Assembly: GCA_902798615.1 (NCBI GenBank)
Contig: CADBXL010000025.1
Span: forward strand, 1 to 52,178
DNA: 52,178 nt
Direction of reading: 5' to 3'
Source of the DNA: an uncultured Bacteroidales bacterium
GTDB taxonomy: Bacteria > Bacteroidota > Bacteroidia > Bacteroidales > Bacteroidaceae
Below are positions 1-8,192 of this stretch, one piece after another. The position numbers and the translations under genes are program-made. Position 1 is the first letter of the stretch. Each line of letters starts with the position of its first letter. The notes beneath the pieces are model-generated. The model did no database searches, was not told where the DNA came from, and saw nothing but the letters and a program-made list of their open reading frames with translations.

Positions 1-379
<379 letters not shown>

Positions 380-705
380 AAAATCTCTTTATAATGTTGC
401 CTGCAATTGCTTGCTGGCTACGTTGTCTTGCTCGGGACGACTATCCTTTTATTTATTAAGAAGTCTTTTCTCTTTTCCTCCTGTTAAGGAGGAGAATTGA
501 TCGGTTCGTTTATTACCCAAGTGAGACTTGCTCACTTGCTTCTTGTACTACTACTTTCTGTTTATGTAAATCTTGTCAAAGAACTCTTTCTTCTTGCTCT
601 CTTTTCTTGTACTACTACTTTCTGTTTATGTAAATCTTGTCAAAGAACTCTTTCTTCTTGCTCTCTTTCATGTGGTGTTTACCACCGTTTTTCCGAAAGC
701 GAGTG
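380..705 (-). other. 16S rRNA leader with processing hairpins
   Basis: This transcribed leader runs from the rRNA promoter to the 16S 5' end and holds no gene. It contains a TCCTCC/GGAGGA hairpin at about 474-494 and the conserved Prevotella-type leader segment TTCTTTGACAAGATTTACAT, present twice because of a 64-bp tandem duplication. The leader presumably takes part in antitermination and in 16S processing. Confidence 0.7.
541..668 (-). repeat. 64-bp perfect tandem duplication in the rRNA leader
   Basis: Positions 541-604 and 605-668 are identical 64-nt copies, each including the conserved TTCTTTGACA leader motif (minus strand). Most Bacteroidales rRNA leaders that I recall have this motif once. 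Confidence 0.95.
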
Positions 706-737
706 CAAAGGTACTGCTTTTTCTTGAATCCGCCAAA
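706..737 (-). promoter_or_regulatory. rRNA operon promoter
   Basis: On the minus strand TTTG (737-734) is followed after 20 nt by TACCTTTG (713-706), an exact fit to the Bacteroidetes -33/-7 consensus. It faces the 16S gene about 330 nt downstream. Confidence 0.85.
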
Positions 738-891
738 TTTTCCAAGGATTATTTTCTAAAAAAGATGCATTTTTAGGGTTTAGATGATTAAAATCAAGGC
801 AAACGGGCAATATGCGAGGATTTTGAGCAGGATATTGCAAAAATACGGAATTGGGGGCAGGCGTGGAGGATTCACAATTAATGACGGATAG

Positions 892-989
892 CGAGCCGAA
901 CTCGGCTCGAAAACAAAGTCCACAAAAGGGCGAGCCAAATATGGCTCGATAGTGAGAACAACAAATAAGGGCGAGCCAAAGACGGCTCG
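892..989. repeat. Three short CGAGCC/GGCTCG hairpins
   Basis: Small perfect hairpins lie at 892-909, 931-948 and 972-989. Each has arms CGAGCC and GGCTCG around a 6-nt loop region that differs between copies; in the first two the stem extends by one matched pair (G/C, then A/T). They sit between the last ExbD gene and the rRNA promoter. Confidence 0.8.
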
Positions 990-1010
990 AAATGGGGGAT
1001 AGATACTAAG

Positions 1011-1466
1011 CTACTTTGAAGCGCTGGGGGATTTCTCGGCTGCTGAATAGCGGATGGTGAGAGCCCCGACATTGCGAAGTTCCTTCTTAATGTCATTCAC
1101 TATGCCCATATCCGTGTTACGATCTGCACGGAGATTGACGATGAGATTCTCTTGATTCTCCTCAGAAAGATTAGACTTGAAATCCTGCACTAATGCGCCG
1201 ACCTGTTCCAAAGAGCACATACGATCGTTCACCTGAATCTGGGTATCGCCGTAATGATTCATACCTATATATATATTAATAGTGGAGAATTTATTTGAAG
1301 ACTTAGTAACCTCAGTACCTTGCGGAACCTGCAACTTAACCTTTACGGTTTCGTTTCTCATATGAGTTACAATCATGAAGAAAAACAAAACTGTAAAAAT
1401 AAGGTCAGGCATACTCGCCATGTTAAGACCCGGAACCGAACGATGTTTCTTTCTACGAATCTGCAC
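1011..1466 (-). CDS. exbD: ExbD/TolR-family biopolymer transport protein (second copy)
   Basis: This 151-residue protein has the ExbD layout: a short basic cytoplasmic N-terminus (RRKKHRSVPGLNMASMPDL), one membrane helix at about residues 22-37 and a periplasmic domain. The SMPDL segment carries the conserved membrane aspartate used for proton coupling in ExbD/TolR. It is the last gene of an ExbB-membrane protein-ExbD-ExbD operon and starts about 30 nt after the first ExbD. The inner-membrane complex would use the proton gradient to energise TonB-dependent outer-membrane receptors such as SusC. Two different ExbD copies in a row is common in Bacteroidetes. Confidence 0.9.
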   Translation of the reverse strand: MQIRRKKHRSVPGLNMASMPDLIFTVLFFFMIVTHMRNETVKVKLQVPQGTEVTKSSNKFSTINIYIGMNHYGDTQIQVNDRMCSLEQVGALVQDFKSNLSEENQENLIVNLRADRNTDMGIVNDIKKELRNVGALTIRYSAAEKSPSASK

Positions 1467-1496
1467 TTTCGAATTTGCGGATATTAGGGATAAAAA

Positions 1497-1997
1497 TCAA
1501 TACACCTCCTGAACCCTCTGCGGATATTTCTCCATCAGTTGTTCACGTTGTTCTACACTACACTTGGAATACGGCTTGCCAAACTGTTGCTTAGCAGCGG
1601 CATCACGAATCTCGCGATAACTTCTGACAATCTCATTCTGAAGATGGAAATATGTGTCATAGTCGCATTTCCTGTCAGTCTTCAATTCTATAATATGAGA
1701 AGGACCTGTACTGACAATAAACTCCTTTAACTGCCGACGAATCTTATCAATGTCAGCGATTTTATCATCAATGGTAAGCAAACCTTCCTCTGAAAGCGAA
1801 AGCGACATAACCTTCGACCTGTCCACATCCATCATCTCCTGCTTCTCATCCGTTTTGGGAGGAAGTTGACGATTCATTCCCTTATCAGCATCCATAGATG
1901 TGGTGACAAGGAAGAAAACCAAGAGCATGAACGATATGTCTGCCGTAGAGGTCGTGTTCAATCCCGGAACCTCACGACGCTTCCTTCTAAAGATCAT
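1497..1997 (-). CDS. exbD: ExbD/TolR-family biopolymer transport protein (first copy)
   Basis: The start is the ATG at 1997, which overlaps the TGA of the upstream gene as ATGA. A longer reading from 2096 would only add residues in the shadow of that gene. The resulting 166-residue protein begins MIFRRKRREVPGLN, has one membrane helix, and carries the conserved TADISF aspartate at the helix start, followed by a periplasmic domain with a TDRK-containing segment. It would form the proton-motive stator with ExbB and the second ExbD and couple to TonB. Confidence 0.92.
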   Translation of the reverse strand: MIFRRKRREVPGLNTTSTADISFMLLVFFLVTTSMDADKGMNRQLPPKTDEKQEMMDVDRSKVMSLSLSEEGLLTIDDKIADIDKIRRQLKEFIVSTGPSHIIELKTDRKCDYDTYFHLQNEIVRSYREIRDAAAKQQFGKPYSKCSVEQREQLMEKYPQRVQEVY

Positions 1998-2512
1998 TTC
2001 CTGCGATTTCTGATTATTCCGAACAAGATTGCGCCTATACCTATTATAATAAGGAGAACACTCGCAACTACGAACATATTGGCTGCACGAAGCCATAACT
2101 TCTCCTCAAACAACTCGCCATTCACATAGATTGCTGAAGATGGAAGAGCAAAGAGAACTGCCATCAAAGCAATAGTTCCGAGGGTTACGCCAAGCGTGAT
2201 TCTCTTTCCATGAATGCCATTCACTACTGCCGGAGTATGGTTTGCATGAACAGAATGCCACTTTGAAAGACAGGCTACTACAAAAGTTCCAACGAGAAGA
2301 ATAAGCATAAGCCCCATAACAAGATCCGTGAGGAGTGGCGAGATATAACGCTCATCCCACATGGCCGGTGTTTCATATCCCACGAAATAGAACAGTAGGA
2401 ACACAAGGGCGATAAGAGCCGTAAGCGAATACAGCACTACATGCGAGATACGTTCAGAAGACCACTTCCTTACGTCCGACGACTTCCCTATTTTCAAAGA
2501 GAACCTACTCAT
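1994..2512 (-). CDS. Membrane protein of the ExbB-ExbD operon
   Basis: This 172-residue protein has about four hydrophobic segments (near residues 25-45, 60-82, 105-123 and 143-165) and a basic tail. I recognise no named domain. It sits between ExbB and ExbD: its start overlaps the ExbB stop by 8 nt and its stop overlaps the ExbD start as ATGA, so translation is probably coupled. A membrane protein in this position recurs in Bacteroidales TonB-energising operons, so a role in that complex is likely, but this is inferred from position only. Confidence 0.8.
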   Translation of the reverse strand: MSRFSLKIGKSSDVRKWSSERISHVVLYSLTALIALVFLLFYFVGYETPAMWDERYISPLLTDLVMGLMLILLVGTFVVACLSKWHSVHANHTPAVVNGIHGKRITLGVTLGTIALMAVLFALPSSAIYVNGELFEEKLWLRAANMFVVASVLLIIIGIGAILFGIIRNRRK

Positions 2513-3389
2513 CTACCTTCGATTTTTCTTCATCCAACGAAGTAAGGATATCCATAAGAGTAATAGCAGACTCCTCCATCTGTGCAGTAAGATGATCAAT
2601 CTTCGAGAGCACATAGTTATAGAACAACTGAAGGATAAGAGCAGTAATGATACCAAAGATAGTGGTGATAAGTGCCACCTTCATGCCAGACGCCACCACA
2701 TCCGGACGAATATCACCAGCCATTTGAATCTTGTCGAATGCCATAACCATACCTATCACCGTTCCGAGGAAACCGAGTGAAGGTGCCATAGCTATGAGAA
2801 GGGTAATCCAAGAACAGCCCTTTTCCATATTTCCTATCTGCACCTGAGCATACGACTCAACGCTTCGCTCTATGGCTGCCTTTGTCTCTCGAATACGGAG
2901 AAGTCCTTGATAGCAGATACTTGCAACAGGACCACGAGTGTCACGGCAAAGTGACTTTGCAGCCTCAACACCCTCTTCCTTGAGTTTCTTCTCAAGCTCT
3001 GCCATGAACTTCTTTGCATCTATCTCCGACATTGACAAGTAGATGATGCGCTCTATGCAGATGGCAAGTCCGAGAACAAGGGCAAGGGCAACAAGCGACA
3101 TAAAGCCGGCACCACCTTCTATGAACTTCTTCTTCAACTGAGTATATGCCCCGGAATTTGCATCTGCAACAAGAGCTGAATCCAATACTGACTCCTCGGC
3201 ATCGCCGAGCAAGGCATCATCAATCACCTCACCCTTTACCGAGTCTGCAACAGTAGAAACCGCGGTATCAGCCTTAGCCTCAACCTTAGCAGGAGCATCT
3301 TCCCCACCCTTCTGCTGAGCAAAAGCATCACCACAAGATAGTGCCACCAACAGAGAGACGGCACAAATATATGTTTTTATATTTTTCAT
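2505..3389 (-). CDS. exbB: MotA/TolQ/ExbB proton channel family protein
   Basis: The C-terminal two thirds hold the TolQ/ExbB channel domain: a helix near residues 90-110, a cytoplasmic stretch with GPVASICYQGLL, and the paired helices containing APSLGFLGTVIGMV and ATTIF-like residues (ITTIFGIITALILQ). The first part is a signal-like segment (MKNIKTYICAVSLLVALS) followed by a charged, Ala-rich periplasmic extension that is usual in Bacteroidetes members. The start at 3389 is preferred over 3398 and 3410 because the promoter -7 element lies at 3415-3408, so an mRNA from near 3401 would leave a short leader. It is the first gene of the energy-coupling operon. Confidence 0.92.
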   Translation of the reverse strand: MKNIKTYICAVSLLVALSCGDAFAQQKGGEDAPAKVEAKADTAVSTVADSVKGEVIDDALLGDAEESVLDSALVADANSGAYTQLKKKFIEGGAGFMSLVALALVLGLAICIERIIYLSMSEIDAKKFMAELEKKLKEEGVEAAKSLCRDTRGPVASICYQGLLRIRETKAAIERSVESYAQVQIGNMEKGCSWITLLIAMAPSLGFLGTVIGMVMAFDKIQMAGDIRPDVVASGMKVALITTIFGIITALILQLFYNYVLSKIDHLTAQMEESAITLMDILTSLDEEKSKVDE

Positions 3390-3407
3390 CTTATTCATTT
3401 TCCGATG

Positions 3408-3439
3408 CAAAAGTACTTATTTATTCTCAATGAACCAAA
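3408..3439 (-). promoter_or_regulatory. Promoter of the exbB operon
   Basis: TTTG (3439-3436), 20 nt, then TACTTTTG (3415-3408) on the minus strand. The position, about 20 nt before the chosen ATG, decides the exbB start. Confidence 0.75.
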
Positions 3440-3487
3440 CCTTATGAGCAAGAAAAACGGTCAGAAAGGTAAATAAAACGTAAATAA

Positions 3488-3519
3488 TTGCCTCAAACGC
3501 AATATTTTTACTAATTTTG
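3488..3519 (+). promoter_or_regulatory. Promoter of the BASS transporter gene
   Basis: TTG (3488-3490), 21 nt, then TAATTTTG (3512-3519), about 28 nt before the ATG at 3548. Confidence 0.65.
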
Positions 3520-3547
3520 CACCCTAAAACAAGGTAAAAAGAAGATA

Positions 3548-4561
3548 ATGAACAAGATTTTCACATTCATCAGAAACTGGAAACTCCCAATAGCAATGCT
3601 CATCGGAGGGTTGCTTTATTTTGTCTTTGATGCGATTGTTCCAGAAGAAAGCGAGAGCGATTTCTATTACACCATCTCGCACATCCTCCAGCCAACGCTC
3701 ATCTTCAGTATGCTTTTCCTTTCTTTCCTAAAGGTTGAGCCGAAGAACCTGAAGCCCCACCGTTGGCATGGAATTTTGCTTCTTACGCAAGGAAGTCTCT
3801 TCGTATTATGCTCATTAGCAGCATTATATCTCCCGACATCTATTAACGAGAAGATTCTCTGGGAAGGTGCGATGCTTTGCTTTATCTGCCCAACAGCCAC
3901 GGCTTCTGCTGTCATAGTACAGAAATTAGGAGGTTCACTAAGCGGAGACGTGACATATATCGTGCTATGCAATCTTCTCGTCTCTACCCTTGCACCCGGA
4001 TTCCTTACCCTCGTAGAACCACACTCAGGTCTTGATTTCCTCACAGAGTTCTTCATGATTATGGGTAAGGTCTTCCCTCTCTTGCTCTGCCCTCTATTTG
4101 TTGCGCTCATCGTAAGACATTACGCGCCAAAGTTCAAGGACAGGATGCTCCAGATAAAGGATCTCGCCTTCTACCTATGGCTCGTAGCCCTCGCCCTTGC
4201 TATCACAGTAACGGTCAGGACAATCGTTGAAAGCGACATCGCGCTAAGCATTCTCCTCGGACTTGCAGCCATAAGTGCCGTATGCTGTGTGATTCAGTTC
4301 ACCCTCGGAAGGGCTATCGGAAAGCGTTGGCAACAACCCACCAAGCCCAAGTCAGAATGTAAGAACAAGGGCGAGTATATTGATCCAATAGAGCGTTCTG
4401 CCATAACAGCAGGTCAGGCATTCGGACAGAAAAATACAGTCTTCATCATCTGGATGGGATTGGTTTTCCTTAATCCAGTCACCTCCGTTGTCGGTGGATT
4501 CTATAGCATCTGGCATAACCTTGTAAATTCCTACCAACTTTACAAGAAGGGAAAGAGATAA
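3548..4561 (+). CDS. Bile acid:sodium symporter (BASS)-like transporter
   Basis: The 337-residue protein is strongly hydrophobic with about nine membrane segments. The segment MLCFICPTATASAVIVQKLGG matches the conserved P-T-A-T-A discontinuous helix of BASS/SBF-type carriers. These proteins move organic anions across the inner membrane with Na+ or H+; the substrate cannot be read from sequence. It is monocistronic, with its own promoter and a hairpin terminator shared with the convergent folA. Confidence 0.75.
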   Translation: MNKIFTFIRNWKLPIAMLIGGLLYFVFDAIVPEESESDFYYTISHILQPTLIFSMLFLSFLKVEPKNLKPHRWHGILLLTQGSLFVLCSLAALYLPTSINEKILWEGAMLCFICPTATASAVIVQKLGGSLSGDVTYIVLCNLLVSTLAPGFLTLVEPHSGLDFLTEFFMIMGKVFPLLLCPLFVALIVRHYAPKFKDRMLQIKDLAFYLWLVALALAITVTVRTIVESDIALSILLGLAAISAVCCVIQFTLGRAIGKRWQQPTKPKSECKNKGEYIDPIERSAITAGQAFGQKNTVFIIWMGLVFLNPVTSVVGGFYSIWHNLVNSYQLYKKGKR

Positions 4562-4609
4562 TTTGATTTGTATTACCCCAAGTACTTCCTATGTAAATTC
4601 GCTAATCCT

Positions 4610-4700
4610 TCGCTCTTCCTCCGAACCAAACTCGATGAAAGTCCGCTATTTGTTCGTTCTAGAGCGAAGGATCATCGAGCTTGGTACGGAGGAAGAGCGA
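4610..4700. repeat. Palindromic element, CCAAACTCGATGA family, copy 1
   Basis: The left arm (4610-4638) and right arm (4672-4700) are near-perfect reverse complements over 29 nt, with mismatches at two positions. The inner arm end is ACCAAACTCGATGA. Copies at 35235-35328 and 44492-44621 share the core. Confidence 0.85.
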
Positions 4701-4722
4701 AAGAAGAACGAAGGCTCAACGT

Positions 4723-4763
4723 AAAAAAAGGAGAACACCTCTTTGCGAGATGCTCTCCTTTTT
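4723..4763. terminator. Bidirectional hairpin terminator
   Basis: AAAAAGGAGA pairs with TCTCCTTTTT around a 17-nt loop, flanked by A and T runs. It serves the BASS gene (plus) and folA (minus). Confidence 0.75.
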
Positions 4764-4792
4764 CGTTATTTTATCTTTGCTTTATAGCACGT

Positions 4793-5269
4793 TTACCTTA
4801 CATAATCCACAAAAGAATACCTAAATGCGTGCTTCTCATCAGTTTCGTGATCTTCACGAGAAACTTCCTTCCAACCTTCATACTCAGGGAAGAAAGCATC
4901 GGCTGAAGATGGAGTGTCGTCAATCTCGGTAAGGCAAAGGCGATCTGCTTTATCCATACATTGATTATAGACAGAAGCACCACCTATTATATAGACATCC
5001 TCATCAGGAGCACAATTAGCAAGTGCCTCATCAAGAGAAGGATAGACATCACAACCAGGGAGTTTCTTTACCGAGCGAGAGAGAACCACGTTACGGCGAT
5101 TTGGCAGAGCACCCTTTGGGAGAGAGTCGAATGTGTTTCGCCCCATGATGATAGTATGCCCCGTGGTAAGAGCCTTGAAACGCTTCAAGTCGTTAGGCAA
5201 CCAGTAGAGAAGTTTGTTCTCATTACCTATGGCACGATTTCTTGCGACAGCAGCTATCACATTTATCAT
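4793..5269 (-). CDS. folA: Dihydrofolate reductase
   Basis: This 158-residue protein is a full-length DHFR: N-terminal [20 protein letters not shown], the [10 protein letters not shown] segment with the active-site acid, the [16 protein letters not shown] region, and [10 protein letters not shown] near the C-terminus. It reduces dihydrofolate to tetrahydrofolate with NADPH and so regenerates the cofactor consumed by thymidylate synthase. The start overlaps the thyA stop as ATGA (5269-5266), indicating translational coupling in an Lrp-thyA-folA operon. Confidence 0.96.
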   Translation of the reverse strand: MINVIAAVARNRAIGNENKLLYWLPNDLKRFKALTTGHTIIMGRNTFDSLPKGALPNRRNVVLSRSVKKLPGCDVYPSLDEALANCAPDEDVYIIGGASVYNQCMDKADRLCLTEIDDTPSSADAFFPEYEGWKEVSREDHETDEKHAFRYSFVDYVR

Positions 5270-6072
5270 ACGCTCACCTCCGCTTTAATGTGTGGCCAAG
5301 GATCATAATCCACAAGTTCAAAGTCCTCATACTGGAAAGAGAACAGATCCTTTACATCTGGATTTATCTTCATCTTAGGCAATGGACGAGGAGTGCGCGT
5401 GAGCTGCAACTGTGCCTGCTCTATATGGTTGAGATAGAGATGAGTATCGCCTGTTGTGTGGATGAATTCTCCACATTCCAGTCCTGTTACCTGTGCCATC
5501 ATCTGAAGCAGAAGGGCATAGCTCGCAATATTGAAAGGTACTCCGAGGAAAGTATCAGCCGAACGCTGATAGAGCTGGAGCGAGAGTTTTCCATCAGCCA
5601 CATAGAACTGGAACATAGTGTGGCAAGGAGGCAGAGCCATATAATCGGTCTGCCCTGGATGCCAGGCACATACAAGCATTCTACGACTATCTGGATTTGT
5701 CTTTATCTGATTAAGCACATCCTTTATCTGGTCAACCACTACACGATTACCATCCTTGTCGAGAGTCTCAAAGGCACGCCATTGCTTGCCATATACAGGT
5801 CCGAGTTCACCATTCTCATCAGCCCACTCATTCCAGATACGCACACCATGCTCCTGAAGATACTTTACGTTAGTATCGCCCTTTAGAAACCAAAGAAGCT
5901 CATAAATGATAGACTTGAGATGCAGTTTCTTTGTTGTGAGCAAAGGAAAGCCATCAGCCATATTGAAGCGCATCTGATGTCCAAACACGCTCTTTGTTCC
6001 TGTACCTGTACGGTCAGTCTTCACAGTACCCTCATTCAGGATTCTGTCAAGTAAATCAAGATACTGTTTCAT
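5266..6072 (-). CDS. thyA: Thymidylate synthase
   Basis: This 268-residue ThyA has TDRTGTGT near the N-terminus (phosphate binding), [10 protein letters not shown], the catalytic cysteine C150 in [13 protein letters not shown], and [15 protein letters not shown] with FNIASYALL. It methylates dUMP to dTMP using methylene-tetrahydrofolate, producing dihydrofolate for FolA. It begins directly after the TAA of the Lrp-like gene and overlaps folA by 4 nt. Confidence 0.97.
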   Translation of the reverse strand: MKQYLDLLDRILNEGTVKTDRTGTGTKSVFGHQMRFNMADGFPLLTTKKLHLKSIIYELLWFLKGDTNVKYLQEHGVRIWNEWADENGELGPVYGKQWRAFETLDKDGNRVVVDQIKDVLNQIKTNPDSRRMLVCAWHPGQTDYMALPPCHTMFQFYVADGKLSLQLYQRSADTFLGVPFNIASYALLLQMMAQVTGLECGEFIHTTGDTHLYLNHIEQAQLQLTRTPRPLPKMKINPDVKDLFSFQYEDFELVDYDPWPHIKAEVSV

Positions 6073-6558
6073 TTATTCTTCTTCCTCCTCGTCATCTTCA
6101 GGTTCAATGATAGCGATAGGACGATGAATAGCCTCGTTGAATGAAATGATAGTCTCACTACGAGACAATCCCAGAGGCTGAAGCTTATCGTGGATTACGT
6201 TGAGAAGGTGGTGGTTGTTATAAGCATAGATCTTGATGAACATATCAAAACCGCCTGTTGTGTAATGACATTCCACTACCTCAGGAATCTTACGAAGCTC
6301 CTCTACAACCTCGTCAAACCTCTCTGGATCCTTGAGGAAAAGCCCGATATAGGCACAAGTCTCATACCCGATTTTCTCAGGATCGATATTAAACTGGCTT
6401 CCCTTCAGGATGCCGAGAGTAGTAAGTTTCTGTATGCGCTGATGAATCGCAGCTCCACTGACATTACATGCGCGAGCCACCTCAAGAAACGGAACTCGTG
6501 CATCAGCAATGACGAGTTCAAGGATTTTTCTATCTAATGCGTCTAATTTATGAGCCAT
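6073..6558 (-). CDS. Lrp/AsnC-family transcriptional regulator
   Basis: The N-terminal part (LDALDRKILELVIADARVP, then VSGAAIHQRIQKLTTLGIL) is the AsnC-type winged helix; the C-terminal part (residues about 70-150) is the RAM effector-binding domain with VVECHYTTGGFDMFIKIYA. The protein ends in an acidic tail (EPEDDEEEEE). It is the first gene of the thyA-folA operon, with a promoter at 6614-6583. Family members sense amino acids; the ligand here is unknown and there is no direct evidence that it controls thyA. Confidence 0.92.
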   Translation of the reverse strand: MAHKLDALDRKILELVIADARVPFLEVARACNVSGAAIHQRIQKLTTLGILKGSQFNIDPEKIGYETCAYIGLFLKDPERFDEVVEELRKIPEVVECHYTTGGFDMFIKIYAYNNHHLLNVIHDKLQPLGLSRSETIISFNEAIHRPIAIIEPEDDEEEEE

Positions 6559-6582
6559 GGTTCATAATTTATTTATTGCTTG

Positions 6583-6614
6583 CAAAATTAAAGCAAAAAT
6601 CCCAAACAACCAAA
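6583..6614 (-). promoter_or_regulatory. Promoter of the Lrp-thyA-folA operon
   Basis: TTTG (6614-6611), 20 nt, TAATTTTG (6590-6583). It is divergent from the aminopeptidase promoter, whose -33 element begins only 17 nt away. Confidence 0.75.
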
Positions 6615-6630
6615 GATTTTGAAGTTTTTC

Positions 6631-6661
6631 TTTGTTGTTTTCGAATAAATTGTTACCTTTG
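6631..6661 (+). promoter_or_regulatory. Promoter of the M18 aminopeptidase gene
   Basis: TTTG (6631-6634), 19 nt, TACCTTTG (6654-6661), 31 nt before the ATG at 6693. Confidence 0.8.
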
Positions 6662-6692
6662 TAACTCGTAAGAACTAAAACCAAAAGTGTAA

Positions 6693-7991
6693 ATGAATAA
6701 TTACTCAACGGATTTATTAGATTTTCTCAATGCCTCTCCCGTCAATTTCTTTGCGGTTAAGGAAACCGCTCGACGACTGGAGGCAAAAGGATATACACAT
6801 ATCAATGCAGAGGACAAGATTAGCGATATAAAGGCTGGCGACAAGATCTATGTCACCAAGAACGATTCTTCCATCTATGCATTCCATATTGGCAAGAAAT
6901 CTCTCGGCGAGAGCGGTTTTCATATCATCTGCGCTCATTCCGACTCCCCTACATTCCGCATCAAGCCAAATGCAGAAATGACCTGCGAGAGAGGTATCAC
7001 AAAGCTCAACACCGAGGTTTATGGAGGAGCTATCCTCAGCACTTGGTTCGACCGCCCTCTGAGCATTGCAGGAAGGGTGATTGTAAGAAGCAATGATGTG
7101 ATGAATCCAGAAACTAAACTTCTGTGTATCAAGCGTCCTATCCTCATCATCCCTAATCTTGCTATCCACTTCAACCGTCAGGTAAACGATGGTGTGGCTC
7201 TCAGCCGTCAGAAGGATATGCTTCCTATTCTCGGCATAGTCAACAACGAACTCGAAAGGGGTAATCTCCTTATCAATATCATCACAGAGGAACTTGGAAT
7301 AAAAAGTACAGACATCCTCGATTTTGACCTCTATCTCTACGATACCACACCTGCTTGTCACGTGGGTGCTTATAACGAGTTTATCTCAGCCGGAAGGATT
7401 GACGACCTCAGTATGGTTCATGCAGGTCTTTCTGCCTTACTCGCTGATACAGAGACTATTCCAGAGACTACAAAGGTTCTCGGAATTTTCGACAACGAGG
7501 AGACTGGTTCACAGACTAAGCAGGGCGCAGGCTCTCCATTCCTTGCCTCTATCATCCAGCGAATTGTCTTTGCGCAAGGCGAAACTCTCGACGACTATCA
7601 CAGAGCCATAGAGAAGGCATTTATGATAAGCGCGGACAATGCCCATGCTTGGCATCCTAACTATCCAGAGAAATACGACCCTACCAACCATCCTATGCTC
7701 GGTGGCGGTCCTGTAATAAAGTTCAATGCTGCTCAGAAATACGCTTCTGATGCTGTTTCTGCCGCTATCTTTGCAGGCATCTGCGAAAAGGCGGGCGTTC
7801 CTTACCAGAGGTTCGTAAACCATAGCGACGTTGCAGGTGGCAGTACCCTTGGAAACATCCTCGCCTCTTCCCTCCCATTGAAGGGCGTGGATATGGGCAA
7901 CCCTATCCTCGGCATGCACAGCGTTCGCGAGACAGGTGCAGCCATCGATCAGGAATATTGCATTAAGGCGTTTAGTGAATTCTACAAATAA
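6693..7991 (+). CDS. M18 family aminopeptidase
   Basis: The 432-residue protein is a full-length M18 aspartyl-aminopeptidase-like enzyme. Visible metal-site motifs are CAHSDSPTFRIKP (His and Asp), SAGRIDDLSMVHAGL, FDNEETGSQTKQGAGSP (two acidic residues), SADNAHAWHPNYP and MHSVRETG near the end. It would release N-terminal, often acidic, residues from peptides in the cytoplasm; no signal peptide is present. It is monocistronic; a palindromic doublet starts 10 nt after the stop codon. Confidence 0.92.
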   Translation: MNNYSTDLLDFLNASPVNFFAVKETARRLEAKGYTHINAEDKISDIKAGDKIYVTKNDSSIYAFHIGKKSLGESGFHIICAHSDSPTFRIKPNAEMTCERGITKLNTEVYGGAILSTWFDRPLSIAGRVIVRSNDVMNPETKLLCIKRPILIIPNLAIHFNRQVNDGVALSRQKDMLPILGIVNNELERGNLLINIITEELGIKSTDILDFDLYLYDTTPACHVGAYNEFISAGRIDDLSMVHAGLSALLADTETIPETTKVLGIFDNEETGSQTKQGAGSPFLASIIQRIVFAQGETLDDYHRAIEKAFMISADNAHAWHPNYPEKYDPTNHPMLGGGPVIKFNAAQKYASDAVSAAIFAGICEKAGVPYQRFVNHSDVAGGSTLGNILASSLPLKGVDMGNPILGMHSVRETGAAIDQEYCIKAFSEFYK

Positions 7992-8000
7992 CAAAAAACA

Positions 8001-8178
8001 GCCCCTCACCTGCCCTACGGGCATCCTCTCCCCAAGGGGCGAGGAGGAAGTTAGTAATAATCCCTCAGAAAGTTCTTTAAAGCGAAAAAAAGTAACTTTT
8101 CCCTCGCCCCTTGGGGAAGTCGGAGATTGATTATCTCCGAGTATGTGTCAGAGGGTGTCCGCAGGACGGGTGAGGGGC
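8001..8178. repeat. Palindromic doublet type A (with type B loop)
   Basis: Left arm 8001-8045 and right arm about 8101-8178 are inverted, with ends GCCCCTCACC and GGTGAGGGGC (one mismatch). The right arm contains an extra stretch of about 32 nt with a TCGGAGAT/ATCTCCGA hairpin that otherwise belongs to type B elements. Without it the length would be 146 bp, as in fkp and the GSCFA gene. It lies between the aminopeptidase stop and the GH97 start. Confidence 0.9.
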
Positions 8179-8192
8179 CACATAATAAAAAA

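Noticed and set aside
497-776. Two overlapping plus-strand ORFs upstream of 16S
   Set aside because: They are translations of the duplicated rRNA leader (LLLSVYVNLVKELF repeated) on the antisense strand.
1998-2096. Longer ExbD start
   Set aside because: It overlaps the upstream gene by about 100 nt in another frame and does not resemble ExbD; the ATGA junction at 1997 fits the family start.
8127-8192. N-terminal extension of the GH97 reading frame
   Set aside because: The 22 codons lie in the right arm of a palindromic doublet and precede a perfect signal peptide start at 8193.
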